DNA of 9,459 nt. Source: Anaerolineales bacterium. Its GTDB lineage: Bacteria; Chloroflexota; Anaerolineae; Anaerolineales; Villigracilaceae. The notes below the pieces were generated by a model. The model saw nothing but the letters and a program-made list of their open reading frames with translations. It made no database searches and had not been told where the DNA came from. A program made the position numbers and the translations under genes. Where the stretch lies: NCBI GenBank assembly GCA_016789205.1, contig JAEURF010000047.1, positions 1 to 9,459 on the forward strand, in the 5' to 3' direction. How positions within the stretch are numbered: the first letter of the stretch is position 1; each line of letters opens with the position of its first letter. This document shows positions 4,677 through 9,459 of the stretch, in pieces.

Positions 4677-6602
4677 ATGGCAGAAAAGAAAAATAATTAT
4701 GATGTCGGTTCCATTCAAGCGTTAGAAGGCATTGAACACGTCCGCAAACGCCCAGGTATGTATGTGGGTGGTACAGATATCAAAGCGTTACATCACCTTG
4801 TATATGAAGTTGTAGATAACTCCATAGATGAAGCGCTCGCTGGTTTTTGTACATCTATCAATATCACCATTCATTCTGATAGCAGTGTGACCGTTGAAGA
4901 TAATGGGCGTGGTATTCCTGTTGGTCCACATCCATCTAAAAAAGATGCCAATGGCAAACCAATGGAAACAGTTGATGTCGTTATGACTGTGATTGGTGCG
5001 GGTGGTAAATTCGGTGGTGGTGGATATAAAGTCTCCGGTGGTTTACATGGCGTAGGTATTAGTGCTGTCAATGCGTTATCTGAATGGATGACGACCGAAA
5101 TCAAACGCGATGGCAAATTGTGGAAGCAAGAATACAAACGTGGAGTTCCGCAAGGCAAAATTAAACAAATTGGTAAAACTGAAAAAGACGAAAACGGCAC
5201 CAAACAAACCTTCAAGTTTGACAAACAAATCTTTACCGAAGATATTGATTATCGTTTTGACACACTCGTACAACGCTTTCGTGAAATGGCATTCGTCACA
5301 CGTGGCGTGACCATCAAGTTTGTGGATGAACGTGCCGAACGCGAGATGACTTTCTATTTTGAAGGCGGCCTGACTTCATTTGTACGTTATTTGAATCGCA
5401 ACCGCGAAAATTTACATCCTGTCGTGTATGTTGAAAAAGAAATGGAAGGCATCGGCATTGAAGCCTCGATTCAATACACAGATGCTTATACAGAATCAGT
5501 GTATTCATTCGCCAACACGATTAATACCATTGATGGTGGTACGCATCTTACTGGACTTCGTTCTTCGCTCACCCGCGTTATCAATGACTATGCTCGTAAA
5601 AATGGTTTATTGAAAGATGCTGACCCTAACTTCTCCGGTGACGATACACGCGAAGGCTTAACCGCCATCGTCTCTGTCAAACATCCGAACCCACAATTTG
5701 AGTCACAGACCAAAGTTAAGTTGATGAATCCTGAAGTGCAGACTCACGTCACGCAAGCAGTGGCTGAAGGCTTCAGTACATTCTTAGAAGAAAATCCGCA
5801 GGCGGCAAGAGCAATTGTAGCGAAGTGTCTCACCTCTGCCCGTGCGAGAGATGCGGCGCGTAAAGCGCGTGACCTCGTCATTCGCAAATCAGCACTTGAA
5901 TCATTAACTTTGCCCGGTAAGTTAGCAGATTGTTCAGAGCGTGATACATCCAAAACAGAATTGTATATCGTAGAAGGTGACTCGGCAGGTGGTTCTGCCA
6001 AACAAGGTCGTGACCGTCACTTCCAAGCGATTTTGCCATTGCGTGGAAAAATCTTAAACACCGAACGCGCGCGCTTAGATAAAATTTTAGGTAACAATGA
6101 AGTTAAAGCATTAATCTCTGCGCTTGGCACAGGCATTGGTGATAATTTTGATTTAGAAGGTTTGCGTTATGGACGCATCATCATCATGACCGATGCTGAT
6201 GTAGATGGAAGTCATATCCGTACTTTGTTGCTAACCTTCTTCTTCCGTTATATGCCGAAGTTAATTGAAGAAGGTCATTTGTATATTGCGCAACCACCTT
6301 TGTATCGCATTGCTCATAAAAACACAGTCAAGTATGTGTATAGTGACAAAGAAAAAGATAAAGCCATTAAAGAACTTGGTGAGAAGGTCAATTTACAACG
6401 TTATAAAGGTTTGGGTGAAATGAATCCTGATCAATTATGGGAAACGACCATGAATCCCGGCAACAGAACTTTGTTGTTAGTAACCATTGATGATGCCACT
6501 GAAGCCGATAGAACATTCGATATGCTCATGGGCGATGCGGTTGACCCACGCAAGAAATTTATTCAAACCCACGCCAAGAGCGTGAGAAATTTGGATATTT
6601 AG
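4677..6602 (+). CDS. gyrB: DNA gyrase subunit B
   Basis: 641 residues, a normal length for the short type of GyrB. With GyrA it forms the A2B2 type II topoisomerase that introduces negative supercoils using ATP. The N-terminal GHKL ATPase domain shows E44 and N48 (EVVDNSIDEA), DNGRGIP (75-81) and the lid GGLHGVG (121-127). A transducer domain with QTKVKL follows. The Toprim domain has E433 in EGDSAGGSA and D506-x-D508 in DADVDGSHIRT, which bind the magnesium ions for strand cleavage. The C-terminal tail has QRYKGLGEM (574-582) and LWETTMNP, which contact GyrA. The segment RHFQAILPLRGKILN and the early DVDGSHIRTLLLTFF favour GyrB over ParE. Short Shine-Dalgarno GAGG (4668-4671) lies 5 nt before the ATG. 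A weak -10-like TAAAAT is present at 4640-4645. Nothing looks broken. Confidence 0.97.
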   Translation: MAEKKNNYDVGSIQALEGIEHVRKRPGMYVGGTDIKALHHLVYEVVDNSIDEALAGFCTSINITIHSDSSVTVEDNGRGIPVGPHPSKKDANGKPMETVDVVMTVIGAGGKFGGGGYKVSGGLHGVGISAVNALSEWMTTEIKRDGKLWKQEYKRGVPQGKIKQIGKTEKDENGTKQTFKFDKQIFTEDIDYRFDTLVQRFREMAFVTRGVTIKFVDERAEREMTFYFEGGLTSFVRYLNRNRENLHPVVYVEKEMEGIGIEASIQYTDAYTESVYSFANTINTIDGGTHLTGLRSSLTRVINDYARKNGLLKDADPNFSGDDTREGLTAIVSVKHPNPQFESQTKVKLMNPEVQTHVTQAVAEGFSTFLEENPQAARAIVAKCLTSARARDAARKARDLVIRKSALESLTLPGKLADCSERDTSKTELYIVEGDSAGGSAKQGRDRHFQAILPLRGKILNTERARLDKILGNNEVKALISALGTGIGDNFDLEGLRYGRIIIMTDADVDGSHIRTLLLTFFFRYMPKLIEEGHLYIAQPPLYRIAHKNTVKYVYSDKEKDKAIKELGEKVNLQRYKGLGEMNPDQLWETTMNPGNRTLLLVTIDDATEADRTFDMLMGDAVDPRKKFIQTHAKSVRNLDI

Positions 6603-6609
6603 TTTTCAT

Positions 6610-6706
6610 GTCATTGCGAGCCGCGTTCTTGTTCTTTGCGGCGAAGCAATCTCATACACTGTAAAGAAGATTGCTTCGTCGGGAAGAACACCCTCCTCGC
6701 AATGAC
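6610..6706. repeat. REP-like palindromic dispersed repeat (GTCATTGCGAG ... CTCGCAATGAC)
   Basis: An imperfect palindrome of 97 bp. GTCATTGCGAG (6610-6620) pairs with CTCGCAATGAC (6696-6706), GTTCTT (6625-6630) with AAGAAC (6684-6689), and CGAAGCAATCT (6642-6652) with AGATTGCTTCG (6668-6678). The outer 11-mer recurs at 2570-2580. From memory, units with GTCATTGCGAG and GAAGCAATCTC occur as intergenic repeats in many bacteria including Chloroflexota. It encodes nothing and starts 7 nt after the gyrB stop. Confidence 0.85.
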
Positions 6707-6716
6707 GAAGCAATTT

Positions 6717-6755
6717 AAAACAAAAGACACTCAAACAGTGAGTGTCTTTTGTTTT
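6717..6755. terminator. Bidirectional intrinsic terminator between gyrB and the DinB-like gene
   Basis: AAAACAAAAGACACTCA (6717-6733) and TGAGTGTCTTTTGTTTT (6739-6755) form a perfect 17-bp stem with a 5-nt loop (AACAG). The T-rich 3' arm gives termination on the plus strand and the A-rich 5' arm on the minus strand. It stands between the stops of convergent gyrB (6602) and the DinB-like gene (6772). Confidence 0.92.
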
Positions 6756-6771
6756 ACTCATCACGGATTAC

Positions 6772-7326
6772 TTATTCACCCGTCTTTGCGACTCTCTTCA
6801 TCGCCACAATTTGACGTAAATGGTCAACTTCGTGTGCCAGCAAAAGTAAAATCCAGGTTCTGTAATTACATAAACCAAATGCCGGGTTACGTTCTGTTTT
6901 TTCAGGGTCATGTGAATTGCGTGTTTGTTCAATAATGACTTGAATTCTCTCTGTTGCCGCATTCAAACTGATACTTAAATCTTTAACAGGCACTTTTTGT
7001 TTCGCGCCTTCACCAAACCCGCGCGCGGCTTCTACAATGTGTGGTAATTGACTCGTCGAAATATCTAACAACTTATTATGATAAAAGCCTTGTGTATGAA
7101 TCAAATGTGTAATCGATTCACTAATGCTCCAAAACGGATGAACATTTGAAACATGCCAAACCTGCTCATTGGTCAAGTTTTGAAGCGCTTCGTGCGTACG
7201 CATCCGTGTTGAATAAAACGTATCAATCAACTCATCTAATGGATGACGCGCAGAAGCCTCTAGCCAAGTAATTTCTTTTGTAAACGCAGAGAGAATCAAA
7301 GGGTTAAGAATGTCAGAAGGAATCAT
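6772..7326 (-). CDS. DinB-like / DUF664-type four-helix metalloprotein
   Basis: 184 residues, no signal peptide. The pattern fits the DinB/YfiT four-helix-bundle superfamily. There is a helix with RMRTHEALQNLTNEQVW, a second helix with histidines (SISESITHLIHTQGFYHNKL, H74 and H77), and near the C-terminus HEVDHLRQI with H165 and H169. One His from the middle helix plus the HxxxH pair would make the three-histidine metal site of this superfamily. Known members include thiol (bacillithiol, mycothiol) S-transferases and damage-inducible proteins of unknown activity; the substrate here cannot be told. The start ATG 7326 has no Shine-Dalgarno but a TAAAAT 7 nt upstream, so it may be leaderless. 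It is divergent from the secreted NBR1-Ig gene and convergent with gyrB. Confidence 0.8.
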   Translation of the reverse strand: MIPSDILNPLILSAFTKEITWLEASARHPLDELIDTFYSTRMRTHEALQNLTNEQVWHVSNVHPFWSISESITHLIHTQGFYHNKLLDISTSQLPHIVEAARGFGEGAKQKVPVKDLSISLNAATERIQVIIEQTRNSHDPEKTERNPAFGLCNYRTWILLLLAHEVDHLRQIVAMKRVAKTGE

Positions 7327-7333
7327 CGAATAA

Positions 7334-7339
7334 ATTTTA
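7334..7339 (-). promoter_or_regulatory. -10 box of a leaderless promoter for the DinB-like gene
   Basis: On the minus strand TAAAAT (7339-7334) is followed by 7 nt (TTATTCG) and then the ATG at 7326. The spacing is the same as TACAAT to ATG at the 3551 gene. No clear -35 box is seen. A small inverted repeat, GTAC-TAAA-GTAC (7352-7363), lies where a -35 box or operator would be. Confidence 0.45.
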
Positions 7340-7374
7340 TCTCATTTCATAGTACTAAAGTACGGGAACTTTTT

Positions 7375-7413
7375 TATCATCTACTTCGTTTCATAGGGGC
7401 TGAAAGCAGAGGA
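7375..7413 (+). promoter_or_regulatory. Candidate -10 box and Shine-Dalgarno for the NBR1-Ig gene
   Basis: TATCAT at 7375-7380 is a candidate -10 box without a good -35. CAGAGGA (7407-7413) is a Shine-Dalgarno close to the ATG at 7417 and supports that start. This gene therefore uses a conventional leader, unlike its divergent neighbour. Confidence 0.35.
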
Positions 7414-7416
7414 AAC

Positions 7417-8358
7417 ATGAAAACAAATACAAACACAATCTTTATTATTTTTGGCATAATGGCATTATGTGTGCTGGCTCTTTTTCCAATTAGTGTATTG
7501 GCAATGCCTTTATTACAAACGAATGAAAAACCAGACCCGCAAGCCACAGTGCAAGCCATGGTGACTCAAACCATGATTTCGTTGACGCTTAACGCGCCGA
7601 CTCAAACACCGCTTCCACCTACGGTGACACCTGCTCCTGTTACCCAAACAGTTACTCCAACTTCAACACAATCACCAGTGACAACCTATTGCGATTGGGC
7701 ATCTTTCGTTAAAGATGTGACAATTCCAGATGGCACAACCTTACTGCCCGGTGAAACGTTTACCAAAGTATGGAGATTGAAGAATCGCGGCACATGCACA
7801 TGGACGCCGGATTACACACTCGTATTTTCTAGTGGTTCACAAATGGGCGGCACAACAGCCATTCGTTTGCCCGCGTATGTTGCCCCCGGTCAAACCATAG
7901 ATATTTCTGTCACACTGACTGCGCCATCTACAAATGGTTCTTACACAGGCTATTGGATGTTACGCAATCCATCTGGTGCATTATTTGGCACTGGTGACAA
8001 AGCCAACATCGCTTTTTATGTAGATATCAAAGTCAAAGACCAAGCTGTGACACATGGAACTGTCGGCGGAAACTTATGTTACCCCAGCGAGTTTAATCCA
8101 CCGATGACGTTGTACTTAGAAAATGCACACACCGGCGAGCGAATCCAATTTGCGATTGTCGAAAACCAAATTACATATAGTGTACTCGTCCCGGCGGGTA
8201 GATATTACGTCTATGCTTGGGCACCCGGTTATAACTTAGAAGGTGCATATACTCACTCTAATGGATTAATGAAATCCTTCTTTGTTGAAGCAGGCAAAAC
8301 CACACCATTTATCAACTTGTGTGATTGGAGTCCGTATGGTCATGGACGTGGGGAATAA
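7417..8358 (+). CDS. Secreted protein with NBR1-type Ig-like domain
   Basis: 313 residues. Residues 1-29 are a signal peptide: MKTNTNT, a hydrophobic core (8-28), and a VLA site after A29. C18 lies in the core without a proper lipobox, so a lipoprotein is unlikely. Residues 61-90 are a Thr/Pro-rich linker typical of exported proteins. Residues 92-205 match the NBR1 central Ig-like domain (FW domain): WASFVKDVTIPDGTTLLPG, KVWRLKNRGTCTW (118-130), and GYWMLRNPSGALFG (178-191). In eukaryotic NBR1 this domain binds proteins; in Chloroflexota it is common in extracellular proteins. Residues 214-303 look like a small beta-rich domain (YSVLVPAGRYYVYAWAPGY) of the carboxypeptidase-regulatory or PEGA kind. 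Cysteines 92, 127, 221 and 302 could form disulfides outside the cell. The partner or ligand is unknown. A terminator follows 12 nt after the stop. Confidence 0.85.
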   Translation: MKTNTNTIFIIFGIMALCVLALFPISVLAMPLLQTNEKPDPQATVQAMVTQTMISLTLNAPTQTPLPPTVTPAPVTQTVTPTSTQSPVTTYCDWASFVKDVTIPDGTTLLPGETFTKVWRLKNRGTCTWTPDYTLVFSSGSQMGGTTAIRLPAYVAPGQTIDISVTLTAPSTNGSYTGYWMLRNPSGALFGTGDKANIAFYVDIKVKDQAVTHGTVGGNLCYPSEFNPPMTLYLENAHTGERIQFAIVENQITYSVLVPAGRYYVYAWAPGYNLEGAYTHSNGLMKSFFVEAGKTTPFINLCDWSPYGHGRGE

Positions 8359-8370
8359 ATAAGCTCAAAT

Positions 8371-8409
8371 AAAAGAATTCGGAGGTCTTAATGACCTCCG
8401 AATTCTTTT
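8371..8409. terminator. Bidirectional intrinsic terminator between the NBR1-Ig gene and the phosphodiesterase gene
   Basis: AAAAGAATTCGGAGGTC (8371-8387) and GACCTCCGAATTCTTTT (8393-8409) form a perfect 17-bp stem with loop TTAAT. The right arm overlaps the first bases of the minus-strand stop codon (8410-8408), so the terminator serves both convergent genes in the smallest possible space. Confidence 0.93.
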
Positions 8410-9459
8410 ACACTTCATACGAATACAAAATTGTTTCCATCTCTTGCGGTGTCAACCCGCCATGATGACCGTAAAAGGTCATGTCGAATTTATCTTTTTC
8501 ATACCACCATACAGTTTCATTCAAATAAGATAGCACGACCAAATTCCCAACACGGTCATAGAAGCGTTTTGAAATTTCAGCACCGAAGTAGCCTTGCTCA
8601 ATCAAAGATTCTGTCTTGACCACATCCGCTTTGCCTTCCAATCGTTTTGCAAGAAAATCTTGCGCATCATCTAACAAATCATCTTTGATATATAAAAACA
8701 TATCGCGCGCCGAACCCGCAGGGACGATTAACCCTCCGCGCCGATTGCTTTTGATAAATTTTTCTATTCCGTGAAATGCGCGGCTTTTATTCAAATATAC
8801 AGTTCGGTTTGGATCCACTTCTGCAATGCCGTGGTCAGCGGTCATTAAAAATAAAACATTTTTCTTACCTCTGAAAATTTTCTCAAAATAATGTTCCATG
8901 ATTAATAAAAATGTTTGCACTTCTGCTTCGGTCTGCGGAGCGGTGGCACCATACTCATGCGCCAGTGAATCAATCTTATCGAAATATAGTTGAATGTACG
9001 TTTGTTTGCTTTGTTTTTCGAGCAAGAATCCTAAATTGATTAACGCTTCAGACAGTGTTTTGAAACCGCGCACTTCAGAACCTTTCATCACGGCTTTTGA
9101 ATAGGTGGATGCCATGTAATCACGAATACCAAAGTTGAAAGAGTCTACGCCCATCTTTTTTAATTCAGGATAAAAAATCCCTTTCGGAAAAACTTCGCCC
9201 GCATTCCCGCCTAATTGACGTAACGACTCGCGTTCAAAATTACCTGCTTTGGAAAATAATAACGGCGCGATGACCAAATCTACAGAGGGTTCGTAGTAAT
9301 ACCACTCATGCACGCCGCTCACTCCTACGGGTAAACCTGTGTGAATCGTGGTGACATGCGCCGCCGTGGTAGAAGGAAATTGCGAAGTTAATTTTTCAAT
9401 TTTCCCATGTTTCGCAACTTGTTTGATAAACGGCGCATCTTGAAACTTCTCAAAGAAGC
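8408..9459 (-). CDS. Alkaline phosphatase superfamily protein (type I phosphodiesterase/pyrophosphatase-like), N-terminus outside window
   Basis: The frame is open from the right edge of the window (first full codon 9457-9455) to TAA at 8410-8408, giving 350 residues. The codon at 9322 is an internal GTG, not the start: upstream in the same frame are FPSTTAAHVTTIHTGLP and other conserved residues. The fold is the alkaline phosphatase / nucleotide pyrophosphatase-phosphodiesterase type: a threonine in FPSTTA is the likely nucleophile. DKIDSLAHEYG, TADHGIAE and GHHGG supply the aspartates and histidines of the two-zinc site. The first metal Asp near the N-terminus would lie beyond the window. 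Such enzymes hydrolyse phosphate mono- or diesters; the substrate is not evident. A signal peptide cannot be assessed. The gene converges on the NBR1-Ig gene. Confidence 0.85.
   Translation of the reverse strand, partial: FFEKFQDAPFIKQVAKHGKIEKLTSQFPSTTAAHVTTIHTGLPVGVSGVHEWYYYEPSVDLVIAPLLFSKAGNFERESLRQLGGNAGEVFPKGIFYPELKKMGVDSFNFGIRDYMASTYSKAVMKGSEVRGFKTLSEALINLGFLLEKQSKQTYIQLYFDKIDSLAHEYGATAPQTEAEVQTFLLIMEHYFEKIFRGKKNVLFLMTADHGIAEVDPNRTVYLNKSRAFHGIEKFIKSNRRGGLIVPAGSARDMFLYIKDDLLDDAQDFLAKRLEGKADVVKTESLIEQGYFGAEISKRFYDRVGNLVVLSYLNETVWWYEKDKFDMTFYGHHGGLTPQEMETILYSYEV

Noticed and set aside
4871..5224. Minus-strand open frame of 117 codons within gyrB
   Set aside because: It is antisense to the highly conserved ATPase domain of gyrB and has a Pro/Ser/Leu-rich, low-information translation.
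6636..6935. Plus-strand open frame of 99 codons after gyrB
   Set aside because: It reads through the palindromic repeat, the terminator hairpin and the antisense of the DinB-like gene, so it is chance coding.
7468..7473. C18 of the NBR1-Ig protein as a lipoprotein cysteine
   Set aside because: The residues before it (M-A-L) do not make a lipobox, and it sits in the middle of the hydrophobic core; a VLA signal peptidase I site after A29 fits better.
1..9459. tRNA, rRNA, CRISPR array or transposase gene
   Set aside because: No regularly spaced repeats, no cloverleaf-like segment and no transposase motif were found on either strand; the repeats present are short palindromic units.

Overview
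The window looks like chromosomal DNA of a Chloroflexota bacterium, most likely of the Anaerolineae. The main reasons are a secreted protein with a Thr/Pro-rich linker and an NBR1-type Ig domain, a PlsY-like acyltransferase with an unusual RGGAGG motif, a multi-pass membrane protein of a type I associate with Chloroflexota, and short palindromic dispersed repeats between genes. This assignment rests on recognising protein types by eye, not on a database search.

Layout. 1-123: the last 40 codons of an NAD-dependent epimerase/dehydratase. 198-1799: an AT-rich two-gene cassette, a HARE-HTH plus PD-(D/E)XK nuclease-like protein followed by a HEAT-repeat-like protein. It ends in a strong hairpin terminator and is bounded on both sides by inverted copies of a 15-bp sequence. 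3551-1863 (minus strand): a polytopic membrane protein followed by a divergent plsY. The 192 bp between them hold two dispersed repeats. 3595-6602 (plus strand): a membrane protein of unknown function, then gyrB. It is divergent from the 3551-2739 gene across only 43 bp, with back-to-back promoters that appear to give leaderless or near-leaderless mRNAs. 6603-6771: a REP-like palindrome and a 17-bp terminator hairpin. 7326-6772 (minus): a DinB-fold putative metalloprotein. 7417-8358 (plus): the secreted NBR1-Ig protein. 9459-8408 (minus): an alkaline-phosphatase-superfamily phosphodiesterase that runs off the right edge.

Most genes are housekeeping or envelope genes without an obvious common pathway: phospholipid synthesis (plsY), DNA supercoiling (gyrB), envelope and exported proteins. 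The accessory part is the 198-1799 cassette. A DNA-binding HARE-HTH fused to a nuclease-like domain with the expected catalytic residues, next to a HEAT-like partner, is the best candidate for an undescribed system (defence or modified-DNA sensing), but nothing in the sequence proves function. All three convergent junctions in the window carry perfect 13-17 bp hairpins with A-tract and T-tract ends, so they should terminate transcription in both directions. No tRNA, rRNA, CRISPR array or transposase gene was seen, and no gene-free stretch exceeds 300 bp.
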